Assembly (NCBI RefSeq): GCF_002258315.1
Contig: NZ_NOYD01000048.1
Span: 1-64,000 of the forward strand
DNA from: Rhodococcus sp. 06-462-5
Lineage (GTDB): Bacteria; Actinomycetota; Actinomycetes; Mycobacteriales; Mycobacteriaceae
Reading direction: 5' to 3'
Length of the DNA stretch: 64,000 nt
Shown here in pieces: positions 33,440 to 41,192 of this stretch. The notes under the pieces are model-generated. The model did not search any database and was not told where the DNA came from. It saw only the letters and a list, made by a program, of their open reading frames with translations. How positions within the stretch are numbered: the stretch's first letter is position 1; every line of letters begins with the position of its first letter. The position numbers and the translations under genes are program-made.

Positions 33440-34102
33440 TTAAAGGGCAGGGGAAAGGGCAGCGGAGTCGAACATCGGCTGCGAGAACGTCTCTGCCGCA
33501 ACGATCTGCTCCACCGGATCACGGGTGAGCTTGCGGGGGAACGACTTCTCGGGATAGCCGACGGCGATGTGCGCGGCGGTGATGTAGTCGTCCGGGATCC
33601 CGAGCAGTTCGCGAATGGCGGCCTCCTCGTGGCACAGCAACGTCGTCACCGCGGTGGCGACGCCCTGATCGCGCAGGCTCAGGCACAGGTTCTGCACGGT
33701 CGGGTAGATGGATGCGCCGCCGACCACGGAGAGTCGGCCGAGTTCGTGGTCGGTGGGGTGCAGTCCGTCCAGCGCGGCGCAGACCACCACGATGGCGGGC
33801 ACCTCGGCGAGGTGGCGGGCGAAGTAGTCGGCGTCCTGCACCGTCTTGGGCAATGCGCCGACGGCGACTGTTCCGCCGGTGATGCCGGCGAAGTAGGCGT
33901 CCCACATCGGCAGGTAGAGATCGGCGAGAGCCTGCTTGCGGGCGGCGTCGCGCACGACGATCCATCGCACGGGCTGACGGTTGCCGCCCTGCGGGCCGAA
34001 GCGGGCGACGTCGAACGCGGCCTTGAACACCTCGTCGGGAACGGGATCGCTGAGGTACCGCCTGCAGGTGCCGGTGGTGCGCATCGCCTCGGTGAGTTCC
34101 AT
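33440..34102 (-). CDS. Nitroreductase family FMN protein
   Basis: A 220-aa member of the NAD(P)H-dependent nitroreductase family, which binds FMN and reduces nitro groups, quinones or enones. The FMN-phosphate Arg residues are in RTTGTCRRYL near the N-terminus; FGPQGGNRQPVRWIVV and the HIAVGYPEKSFPRKLTRDP end are typical. ATG 34102 has AAGGGA about 8 nt upstream. It is the first gene of the reverse operon, divergent from the Baeyer-Villiger monooxygenase. The role is unknown. Confidence 0.9.
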   Translation of the reverse strand: MELTEAMRTTGTCRRYLSDPVPDEVFKAAFDVARFGPQGGNRQPVRWIVVRDAARKQALADLYLPMWDAYFAGITGGTVAVGALPKTVQDADYFARHLAEVPAIVVVCAALDGLHPTDHELGRLSVVGGASIYPTVQNLCLSLRDQGVATAVTTLLCHEEAAIRELLGIPDDYITAAHIAVGYPEKSFPRKLTRDPVEQIVAAETFSQPMFDSAALSPAL

Positions 34103-34225
34103 GGGTGAATCCCTTCGCCTGTCCGCTGTTAGGTAATGCCTTGAAGCATCGTGTGGCGTGGGCCACATTGTCAAGAGTCAAAAAGCTGTGAATATCGAGA
34201 TCGCGAATCCCTTGCGGGAAATTGC

Positions 34226-34239
34226 CTAACCGTGGTTAG
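34226..34239. promoter_or_regulatory. CTAACC-GT-GGTTAG palindrome in a divergent promoter
   Basis: 6-bp perfect arms with a 2-bp centre, in the 183-bp region between the nitroreductase (reverse) and the Baeyer-Villiger monooxygenase (forward). A related half site GTTAGGTAA lies at about 34129-34137. Similar AACCGGTT-type repeats bind TetR regulators of the KstR type, so the TetR protein encoded at 31214 is the likely ligand; that link is inferred. Confidence 0.55.
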
Positions 34240-34285
34240 TTGAGCTGTCGGAGTCGGATGGAGCAGTGCGCAACAGGAGGTACCG

Positions 34286-36211
34286 GTGTCCACAGACGCA
34301 GCAACGGCAGCGGAAACCGTGGGTGGGTTTAATCGGGACCGGCTCTCACGGGCTCTCTCTGCGGCCAACCTGCCCACGTTGGTGGCGGTGCTCTATCAAC
34401 TGACCGGCGATCGCACGTGGCTCGCCGATCCGTATCGCCCCACGCGCAGTCGGGGCATGGACGACAACGACACGGGCGGATTCGACGACGCAGTGGCCGA
34501 CCGCATCCGTGCCGCGGCCCTCGATGCAATCTGCGCGTTCCACGAGGGTGAGCCCATGGCGGTGCCCTCGCCGGACTCGGAGCACCTCGTCGAGATGATC
34601 AGCCTGGCCGTCGGCGAACAGGTGCCTCCCGAGTTCGGGGTCATGGTTGCCGAGGACATGGGCTTCGTAGCCGCGGACACTCCGGTGGCCGCGCCGAACG
34701 ATCTGTCGGTCATCGTGATCGGTGCGGGTGTCTCCGGAATGCTCGCTGCCATCAAGCTGCACGAGGCAGGCATCAGCCACGTCGTACTGGAGAAAAACTC
34801 CGACGTCGGCGGTGGATGGTTCGAGAACACGTACCCCGGTGCGGGCGTCGACACCCCGAGTCACCTGTACTCCTACTCCTTCGCGCCGCGGGCCTGGAGC
34901 ACGCACTTCGGCAAGCGCGACGAGGTGTGGGAGTACCTCAGCGACGTCGCGTCCGAACACGATCTGCGGCAACGCATTCGCTTCGACACCGAGGTGGCGA
35001 CCGCCGAGTACGACGCGCAGAGGCAGGGATGGACCGTCGCGACGGTCGACGGCGAGACGCTGACCGCAGACGTGGTGATCACCGCTACCGGTCAGCTCAA
35101 TCGGCCGAAGGTGCCGAATATCCCTGGACTGGAGTCATTCGACGGGCCGATCTTTCACACGGCGAACTGGCCGGCCGATCTGGATCTGACCGGTAAGCGC
35201 GTCGCCATCGTCGGTACCGGGGCCAGCGCCATGCAGGTGCTGCCGGCCATCGCGTCGACGGTGGGGCATGTCACGGTCTTCCAGCGTTCGCCTCAGTGGG
35301 TTGCGTCGAGCGACGTCTATTTCACCGAGATGAGCGACGACGCCAACTACCTGATGGATGTCGTTCCGCTGTATCGCCTTTGGTATCGCACACGGTTGGC
35401 CTGGAACTTCAACGATCGCGTGCACAGCTCGCTGCAGGTCGATCCCGAGTGGGAGCATCCGGCGCGCTCGATCAACCCGGTGAACGATGCGCATCGACGC
35501 GTGTTCACGCGCTACATCGAAGCCGAGCTCGAGGGCAGGCCGGATCTGATCGAGAAATCGCTGCCGGATTACCCACCCTTCGGCAAGCGGATGCTGCTCG
35601 ACAACGGCTGGTACGCCGCGCTCAAGCGCGACAACGTCACCCTCGTCGCCAACGCCGTCTCGTCCATCACCACCAACTCGGTTGTGGCACGCGATGGTTC
35701 GGAGACCGAGGTCGATGTGGTGATCCTCGCGACGGGTTTCGAGACCCACAAGCTGCTGACGCCGATTGACGTGCGCGGACGATCGGGGGACTCCATTCGC
35801 GATATCTGGGGCCCGGAAGATGCGCACGCGTATCTCGGCATCACCGTCCCTGACTTCCCGAACTTCTTCATCACCTGCGGCCCCGGAACGGTGCTGGGCC
35901 ACGGGGGCAGCTACATCACCATCGCCGAATGTCAGGTGCGCTACATCGTCGATGTGTTGATCGACATGGTGGACAAGCGAATCGGAGCCATCGAGTGCAA
36001 GGCCGACGTGGAGGCCGAGTACGTCCGCAAGCACGACGAGGCGCACGCCAAGATGATCTGGTCGCACGGAGGCATGGACAACTGGTACCGCAACGACGCC
36101 GGACGCGTGGTCTCGACGCTGCCATGGCGCATCGTCGACTATTGGGAGATGACGCGGCGAGCCGATCTCGACGACTTCGTCGTGGAGCCTCGACGGGATG
36201 AGGCTCGTTGA
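34286..36211 (+). CDS. Baeyer-Villiger monooxygenase (HapE-like, type I)
   Basis: A 641-aa FAD/NADPH monooxygenase that inserts oxygen into ketones to give esters. An N-terminal extension of about 140 residues, as in 4-hydroxyacetophenone monooxygenases, precedes the FAD Rossmann motif GAGVSG (146-151). The type I fingerprint FDGPIFHTANWP (285-296, F-x-G-x-x-x-H-x-x-x-W-P) and the NADPH motif GTGASA (310-315) follow. GTG 34286 is 5 nt after AGGAGG. The stop codon abuts the stop of the convergent lipoprotein gene with no gap (TGA-TCA). A nearby esterase and CoA ligase could process the ester and acid products. Confidence 0.92.
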   Translation: MSTDAATAAETVGGFNRDRLSRALSAANLPTLVAVLYQLTGDRTWLADPYRPTRSRGMDDNDTGGFDDAVADRIRAAALDAICAFHEGEPMAVPSPDSEHLVEMISLAVGEQVPPEFGVMVAEDMGFVAADTPVAAPNDLSVIVIGAGVSGMLAAIKLHEAGISHVVLEKNSDVGGGWFENTYPGAGVDTPSHLYSYSFAPRAWSTHFGKRDEVWEYLSDVASEHDLRQRIRFDTEVATAEYDAQRQGWTVATVDGETLTADVVITATGQLNRPKVPNIPGLESFDGPIFHTANWPADLDLTGKRVAIVGTGASAMQVLPAIASTVGHVTVFQRSPQWVASSDVYFTEMSDDANYLMDVVPLYRLWYRTRLAWNFNDRVHSSLQVDPEWEHPARSINPVNDAHRRVFTRYIEAELEGRPDLIEKSLPDYPPFGKRMLLDNGWYAALKRDNVTLVANAVSSITTNSVVARDGSETEVDVVILATGFETHKLLTPIDVRGRSGDSIRDIWGPEDAHAYLGITVPDFPNFFITCGPGTVLGHGGSYITIAECQVRYIVDVLIDMVDKRIGAIECKADVEAEYVRKHDEAHAKMIWSHGGMDNWYRNDAGRVVSTLPWRIVDYWEMTRRADLDDFVVEPRRDEAR

Positions 36212-36850
36212 TCAGTTGGACGTCGCCTGCTGCATCGAGAGTACGAAGCCGTGTCCGCTGCCCGCGTCGCAGATCATCGCCTCGACTCGGGAGTAGCAGG
36301 TGTAGCCGAGATGCGAAATGGATGTGTTGTAGTCCAGCGGCTGAGCATTCTCGACCCCGAAAGCGCCTTGGTTGAAGCACATCGGCGTCACCTTGCCTGG
36401 GTCCAGGAAGAAGCCCTTGCTCATTTCGTCCGCTGAGAAGGGCGGTTTGTCGCAGTCGGCACCGTCGGGTACCGGTGCGTCCGTGGCTTGGCAGCCGGAC
36501 GAGAATGCAGTGGAGCCGAGTTTGCAGTAGATGTTGCCAGACGGCGACTTCCAGCCGACTTCGTTGTTGATCGCGGCATATCGGGCCGGGTCGGCGGGAG
36601 TGATCGGCGCGGAGTCGATCGATGGTGTCGGTGCAGAACCGGATTGGGACTCGGTGCCGCTCGTTGCTTGGGTTGGCGACGGTTGTGCTGCTGCGTCGGC
36701 GGATGTCGTTGGGACACCCACGACCACCGTGGGAATGACTGACGGCATCGCGTCCGTCGGTGCGGACGAATTGCTACATCCAACGAGGACCAGTCCGGCA
36801 CACGCGGCGGCCGCGGAAATGATACTGGTGCGAATCCTGTTGCGCGCCAT
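36212..36850 (-). CDS. Lipoprotein of a tandem paralogue set, copy 1
   Basis: A 212-aa predicted lipoprotein: basic start, hydrophobic core, lipobox VLVGC (Cys about 25), then a Ser/Thr/Pro/Ala-rich linker of about 60 residues and a globular domain. That domain starts at VGWKSPSGNIYCKLG and carries eight Cys, consistent with disulfides, and ends in VEAMICDAGSGHGFVLSMQQATSN. The SPSGNIxC block resembles DUF6636-type secreted proteins of actinobacteria; the function is unknown. Its ATG shares one base with the stop of copy 2. It is strongly similar to copy 2 and to the remnant at 26736. Confidence 0.85.
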   Translation of the reverse strand: MARNRIRTSIISAAAACAGLVLVGCSNSSAPTDAMPSVIPTVVVGVPTTSADAAAQPSPTQATSGTESQSGSAPTPSIDSAPITPADPARYAAINNEVGWKSPSGNIYCKLGSTAFSSGCQATDAPVPDGADCDKPPFSADEMSKGFFLDPGKVTPMCFNQGAFGVENAQPLDYNTSISHLGYTCYSRVEAMICDAGSGHGFVLSMQQATSN

Positions 36851-37494
36851 CAGTTCGACGTCGCTTGCTGCATCGACAACACGAACCCGTGTCCGCCACC
36901 GGCGTCGCAGATCATCGCTTCGACGCGCGAGAAGCACGTCATCCCATTGAACGTGATGGATGTGTTGTATTCCAACGGCTGCGCGTTCTCGACCCCGAAC
37001 ACTCCCTGGTTGAAGCATGTGGGAGTCACTTTGCCGGGTTCGAGGTAGAAGCCCTTTGACAACATGTCCACGCTGAAGGTCGAGTTCGGGGCACAGTCGG
37101 CCTCGGCACCGTCGGGAACGGGTGCGCTGGATGATTGGCAACCCGAGGAGAACGGTCCGTTGCCGATCTTGCAGTAGATGTTTCCCGAGGGCGACTTCCA
37201 CCCGACCTGGTCGCCGTACGCGCTGTATCGGGCTGGGTCCACTGGGGTGATGGGTGCGGTGTTGCTCGCGGGATCGGAAGCCGTTGCACGGGTCCCGGCG
37301 GGGGCTTCGGCTGATTCGACAGAACCCTCGCTACCGGTCGCGGACGGTGCCGCGATGGTCACCTGGGGAGGCGCGGGTATCTGCGCGGCGATGCTGGTCG
37401 TGGGAGCCGGGTCGGCGGCGGGTGGATCCTGGTTTCCGCAGGCCGTCAGCGCAACTGTGGTGAGTACTGCGGCGAGCGCGAGTGTGCGGATCAT
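36850..37494 (-). CDS. Lipoprotein of a tandem paralogue set, copy 2
   Basis: A 214-aa lipoprotein with lipobox ALTAC (Cys about 19), a Pro/Ala/Thr linker and the same Cys-rich domain as copy 1 (VGWKSPSGNIYCKIG, GVENAQPLEYNTSITFNG, CFSRVEAMICDAG). ATG 37494 is chosen because AAGGAG lies 6 nt upstream; that site is inside the alternative start ATG 37509, which shares one base with the stop of copy 3. The two domains of copies 1 and 2 are about as similar to each other as tandem duplicates. Confidence 0.85.
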   Translation of the reverse strand: MIRTLALAAVLTTVALTACGNQDPPAADPAPTTSIAAQIPAPPQVTIAAPSATGSEGSVESAEAPAGTRATASDPASNTAPITPVDPARYSAYGDQVGWKSPSGNIYCKIGNGPFSSGCQSSSAPVPDGAEADCAPNSTFSVDMLSKGFYLEPGKVTPTCFNQGVFGVENAQPLEYNTSITFNGMTCFSRVEAMICDAGGGHGFVLSMQQATSN

Positions 37495-37508
37495 CGAGAA
37501 CTCCTTCA

Positions 37509-38177
37509 TCAGAATGCGAGGTTGACGTCGCGGGAGATCATGAAGCCCCGGTCGCCGTCGTAGCAGGTGACGCCGGCTTCGGTGGAGCGACAGAAAGTGC
37601 CGGTCACTCCGATGATCTGGCCGTATTCCAAGACTCGAGGGCGTTCAGGTCCGCCGACGAAGATGCCCTGATTGGTGCAGATCTGTTCGACGGTGCCGTC
37701 CTGGCGAATCTGCACCCCGTAGGTGTTGTTTTCCGTGTTGAGGCATTCTCGGCCGGTGTTGCCCGGTACCGAGTACCTCACCTGGCAGCCCACGATGGTC
37801 CCGGGCGCATTTGAGGAGCTGAATCCGCAGAACACGTTCCCGCTGGGGGACTGAAAGAAATACTGTCCGCCGGCTTGCTCGAAATCGCGTGCATCGACGT
37901 TGACGTCGTCGCGGTTCGGGGCGGGCGGCACGGCTGCTGTGCCCTCGGCGGTGGGTGTTGCTTGTGCTGGGGTGACGACGTCGGGAGCCTGTGCGACTCC
38001 GTCCGAGCCGCTACCACCATCGGAGTCGGAGTACCCGTTTGCGGACGGAGCAGCCGCTGCGCTGGTGGCCGGAGTCGGTGGGGTGCTCGCCGGCTCGTCG
38101 GAGCTGCAGGCGGTGGTCGCCAGAGTGGTAGCGGTGATCAGTGCGCACATGGCCACGATGTTGCGGACTTGCCTCAT
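37509..38177 (-). CDS. Lipoprotein of a tandem paralogue set, copy 3 (divergent)
   Basis: A 222-aa lipoprotein with lipobox ATTAC (Cys about 20) and a low-complexity linker rich in Ser/Asp/Gly. The domain begins GGQYFFQSPSGNVFCGF and keeps the six or so Cys (VGCQV, RECLN, QICTNQG, TFCRS, VTCYD) but differs elsewhere, ending RGFMISRDVNLAF. It is a distant paralogue and the first gene of the three-gene set. ATG 38177 has GAGGA about 8 nt upstream. Confidence 0.85.
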   Translation of the reverse strand: MRQVRNIVAMCALITATTLATTACSSDEPASTPPTPATSAAAAPSANGYSDSDGGSGSDGVAQAPDVVTPAQATPTAEGTAAVPPAPNRDDVNVDARDFEQAGGQYFFQSPSGNVFCGFSSSNAPGTIVGCQVRYSVPGNTGRECLNTENNTYGVQIRQDGTVEQICTNQGIFVGGPERPRVLEYGQIIGVTGTFCRSTEAGVTCYDGDRGFMISRDVNLAF

Positions 38178-38338
38178 TCGTTCGTCCTCACCGGTGGCTG
38201 CAGAGTGCATCACCTCTGACCATTGAATCGAACGGGCCAAGTGGTCTGTTAACGTCTTTCGTGTCACGACCCCATCACGAATCGGTATACGAGTGGTCCT
38301 TTTGTCGCTATGACTGCGAGGGTGGGTTCGGTAAAGAC

Positions 38339-38381
38339 TGAAGAACCACTTGATGTTTCAGGTTCAACCTGGAGTTCTTCA
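38339..38381. repeat. Nested inverted repeats in a divergent intergenic region
   Basis: Outer arms TGAAGAAC (38339-38346) and GTTCTTCA (38374-38381) enclose an inner palindrome CAGGTT-C-AACCTG (38359-38371). They lie in the 262-bp region between the reverse lipoprotein set and the forward secreted pair. Possible operator pair or RNA structure; no partner is known. Confidence 0.5.
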
Positions 38382-38439
38382 TTCGATGTCACGAATAATT
38401 CGGTATCTCGTTGTGCGACATGATCGAAAGGCGTGCTGT

Positions 38440-38967
38440 ATGCGAAACTCATTGCGGCGAGCGGTCGTATCGATCGCACTGACAATTCCCCTGATGCTCG
38501 GCATCGGTACGGGAACGGCCGTGGCAGCTCCGCAGACCACGCTGCTCCTGATTCCGGTGGTCACCGGCTTCCAGATCGCCCCAGGTGCCGTGCCCGGAGG
38601 TTTGTTCCAGACCATTCCGATGAAGGCCACCGTGGGCGGCGAGCCCGGTGTCGCGCGCTTCTCGGCATCGACCATTGCGCCGTTCGCCGATCAGTATCCG
38701 TACAGGTACTTGAACCTGAACTGGCGAAACCTGGCGACAGGGGCGACGGGAGCCGCCGATCTGCGGCATTGGCAGGACGATCCGACACCGTCGCCGAGCG
38801 GACCCTACGGACGGGAAGATCTGCCCCTCGAGGTAGTCGCGAACACCGGACCGGGTCCTGTGGTGGTGACAGTGACACACACCAAGGACTACTCGAACGG
38901 CGGTCAGTGGGGCTCGCCGTACCTCGACACTCTTCTCCCCGGCGCGGGCGTGGTGCTCGTTCCCTGA
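38440..38967 (+). CDS. Secreted protein, tandem pair copy 1
   Basis: A 175-aa exported protein with a Sec signal peptide (RRAVVSIALTIPLMLGIGTG, cleavage about A-V-A-A-P) and no lipobox. The mature part shares VPGGLFQTIPMKATVG, the YRYLNLNWRNLATG block, AADLRHW, LPLEVVANTGPGPV and a final PGAGVVLVP with the next gene. No Cys. AAAGG lies 9 nt before ATG 38440. It may be a surface or matrix protein of a mycolate-type envelope; no known family is recognised. Confidence 0.8.
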   Translation: MRNSLRRAVVSIALTIPLMLGIGTGTAVAAPQTTLLLIPVVTGFQIAPGAVPGGLFQTIPMKATVGGEPGVARFSASTIAPFADQYPYRYLNLNWRNLATGATGAADLRHWQDDPTPSPSGPYGREDLPLEVVANTGPGPVVVTVTHTKDYSNGGQWGSPYLDTLLPGAGVVLVP

Positions 38968-38992
38968 TTGGATCCCGACGGAAGGTTTCACG

Positions 38993-39508
38993 ATGCAGCG
39001 ATCGATACGACGGGCCGCAGCGGCAATTGCGGTTTCGGTACCGCTGGTCCTGGGTGCGGGCGTAGGCACGGCCACGGCCGCGCCCACGACGTCCGAGTTG
39101 CTGGTTCCGGTCGTCACCGGGCCGGAATTCGTCCCTGCGGGCGTTCCCGGCGGACTTATTCAGACCATCCCGATTCGCGCGGTGGTCGGCGAGAAGCCGG
39201 GTGAGGTGCGTTTCTCGGCCGCCGACATCCGGCCGTACTACTACCAGTTCAACTACCGGCACCTGACGGTCAATTGGCGCAACCTGTCCACCGGTGAGGC
39301 GGGTTCCGCAGGCTTGCGGCACTGGAACGACGAGATCGATCGGACGCAGCCGGCCAATCAGGGTGGTTCGCAGGCCTACCGCCTGCCGACCGAGGTGACG
39401 GCTCGGACGGGTGCGGGTCCGGTATTCGTGACGGTGACCCACGACCGCGAGAATCCCGATGCGTCGAATGCTCTCATCCCCGGCTTGGGTGTGTTGTTCG
39501 TGCCTTGA
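38993..39508 (+). CDS. Secreted protein, tandem pair copy 2
   Basis: A 171-aa paralogue of the preceding gene, 25 bp downstream. Signal peptide RRAAAAIAVSVPLVLGAGVG with A-T-A-A-P cleavage. The mature region shares VPGGLIQTIPIRAVVG, the YRHLTVNWRNLSTG block, RHWNDE, VTARTGAGPVFVTVTHD and PGLGVLFVP. GGAAGG precedes the ATG. Likely the product of tandem duplication; the function is unknown. Confidence 0.82.
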   Translation: MQRSIRRAAAAIAVSVPLVLGAGVGTATAAPTTSELLVPVVTGPEFVPAGVPGGLIQTIPIRAVVGEKPGEVRFSAADIRPYYYQFNYRHLTVNWRNLSTGEAGSAGLRHWNDEIDRTQPANQGGSQAYRLPTEVTARTGAGPVFVTVTHDRENPDASNALIPGLGVLFVP

Positions 39509-39529
39509 TCCGATGTTCGTGAGACGGGG

Positions 39530-40003
39530 TCAGGTACCCAGATCACCCGCGATATCCGCGGCAGCGAGCATCGAGACAAGCAGCGGCACAACCTTTTTAG
39601 CAGCGATTCGATAATCTCCGCGGCCGTGCTGCTCGACGATGTTCGCCGAACTCAGCGTCTTGAGATGGTGATAGATCTGGCCGGACGAGCCGAGTCCCAC
39701 TGCTGCGAGGAGATCTGCCGCGTTCGCAGGGCCTCGCAGCAGCGTTCGCACGATCTGCAGCCGCACTGGATGTCCCAGGGCAGCAAGGACTTCTGATGCC
39801 GACGGAACTGGTAACTCCACGATGGCGTCGGGGGAGTAGCCGATGTCCCAGCGGACCGTTCCGTGCAGATGCACGTCGCCTTGGTAGGCGACCATGCCGC
39901 CGGTCGACGGGGCGGCATCGAGCTGCTGGGGAGCGTCGCGTCGTTCCAGCTCGGCGACGCGGGCCTCCAGCTCTGCCAGTCTCGACTCGAACTCTGTGCT
40001 CAC
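39530..40003 (-). CDS. ArsR/helix-turn-helix family regulator
   Basis: A 157-aa regulator. An N-terminal coiled coil (ESRLAELEARVAELERRD) and a short beta segment (GDVHLHGTVRWDIGY) precede a winged helix at about 75-140: ALGHPVRLQIVRTLLRGP, LAAVGLGSSGQIYHHLKTLS. No metal-binding Cys are present. GTG 40003 overlaps the TGA of the beta-lactamase-like gene (GTGA), so the two are co-translated, and the palindrome at 41126 is probably its operator. Confidence 0.85.
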   Translation of the reverse strand: MSTEFESRLAELEARVAELERRDAPQQLDAAPSTGGMVAYQGDVHLHGTVRWDIGYSPDAIVELPVPSASEVLAALGHPVRLQIVRTLLRGPANAADLLAAVGLGSSGQIYHHLKTLSSANIVEQHGRGDYRIAAKKVVPLLVSMLAAADIAGDLGT

Positions 40004-41106
40004 ACCACGCAGGCTATCCGGTCGAGAACCTCGGGCGAGAGCATCGCCTCCACGATGAGTTGCTGCTGCACGCCGAATTGGGTCATGGCCTGATCGAATC
40101 TGTCTGCGGAAAGACCGTCGGTGAGCCACACCGCCGTCGCGACCGTTCCGTCGTTGCGGCGCAACTCGAATCCCTGGGTCAGCACACCGGGGAGGCTGCC
40201 CCCTTTGAAGCCGATACCGCGGACGCTGTCGCCGGCGGGTTGCCATTCCAGTTGACGCAGAATGGTGTCGGATGCCGCGCCATAGGTCCCGTCCGTGAAG
40301 GCGCGATACATTGCGTTCAGTTTTTCGGCCGAACCGCCGCGGAAACTGCTCTCGACCCTGGATACCTGGTCCTCGTAGGTCGGCACTTGCACGGAAGCCT
40401 CGGCCTGGGCCCGGAACTGAGGGTCGAATGCCCACTTCTGAGCGGTCTCCCAGGTATCTGCATCGGCGAGTTCGGGATCGAAGACCGAGAGCATGTCGGC
40501 CACCATGCTCGGTGCCTCGAAGTTCTCCCAACCTCCTGCGGCTGCGGCGTCGACGAGTGCTTGATCGCCGAGTCGGTAGCGGAGGTAGTCGGGAACCGAG
40601 TTGTCGCTCTCCTGGATCATGGCCGAGACCATGTCGTCGATGCGGACCGTGGCATTGGGGTCGGTTGCGTTGGTGCCGGCGTTCGCAATGCCCAACCGGG
40701 TCAGGGCATTCGGATGAGCGTTGGCGTCGGTACCGGGTACGTACCAGCGTTCCCAATCCGAGAGAGCAACTTGCTCGTTGGGGTCGATGGTGCCGCTCGC
40801 GACTGCCTGCGCGTAGGCGGCAAGATGCACCACCTTGATCGCGGAGGCGAGTACCTGCTCTTGGTCGGACCGATGTTCGACGGTTCGGCCGCGGCCGTCG
40901 TCGATGACGAGGCTCACGGTGTCGGGTGCCTGATCGATCAGTCCGATCCACCCGTCTTCGGTGGCGAGGTCGGTGGACGTGACAGGAGCGCAGTTCTCCG
41001 GACTGGGGGTGGCGGTGGTCGTTGCAGCTGTGTCGGTGTCGGTGGCGCATCCCCCCACCAACAGCACGGCTGCACAGGTAGTCGAGATCCAGGTCGAGCG
41101 TCGCAT
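40000..41106 (-). CDS. Class A beta-lactamase-like lipoprotein
   Basis: A 368-aa lipoprotein (lipobox LVGGC, Cys20) with a beta-lactamase/transpeptidase-like domain. The serine motif is SAIK (88-91), followed by the SDN motif (167-169) and a KGG-type third box (FKGGSLPG). Such proteins act outside the cell on beta-lactams or peptidoglycan-related substrates. The long linker and spacing differ from secreted class A enzymes, so resistance is not assumed. GGGAG precedes ATG 41106. A 14-bp palindrome lies 20 bp upstream, and the overlapping ArsR-like gene suggests autoregulation. Confidence 0.8.
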   Translation of the reverse strand: MRRSTWISTTCAAVLLVGGCATDTDTAATTTATPSPENCAPVTSTDLATEDGWIGLIDQAPDTVSLVIDDGRGRTVEHRSDQEQVLASAIKVVHLAAYAQAVASGTIDPNEQVALSDWERWYVPGTDANAHPNALTRLGIANAGTNATDPNATVRIDDMVSAMIQESDNSVPDYLRYRLGDQALVDAAAAGGWENFEAPSMVADMLSVFDPELADADTWETAQKWAFDPQFRAQAEASVQVPTYEDQVSRVESSFRGGSAEKLNAMYRAFTDGTYGAASDTILRQLEWQPAGDSVRGIGFKGGSLPGVLTQGFELRRNDGTVATAVWLTDGLSADRFDQAMTQFGVQQQLIVEAMLSPEVLDRIACVV

Positions 41107-41125
41107 CGAGTTCTCCCATCAGTAT

Positions 41126-41139
41126 TCCGTAATTACGGA
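41126..41139. promoter_or_regulatory. 14-bp perfect palindrome TCCGTAATTACGGA
   Basis: Centred 26 bp upstream of the beta-lactamase-like start codon, where it would cover the promoter or start region. It is a good candidate operator for the ArsR-type regulator encoded at the end of the same operon. Confidence 0.65.
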
Positions 41140-41192
41140 TAACCATAGAAGCTGATGTGTGGCGCGGCAACCCCTTCACAGGATCGAACCGT

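Noticed and set aside
40000..41106. Acquired beta-lactam resistance gene
   Set aside because: Lipoprotein with unusual motif spacing and own ArsR gene, more like a chromosomal cell-envelope enzyme.
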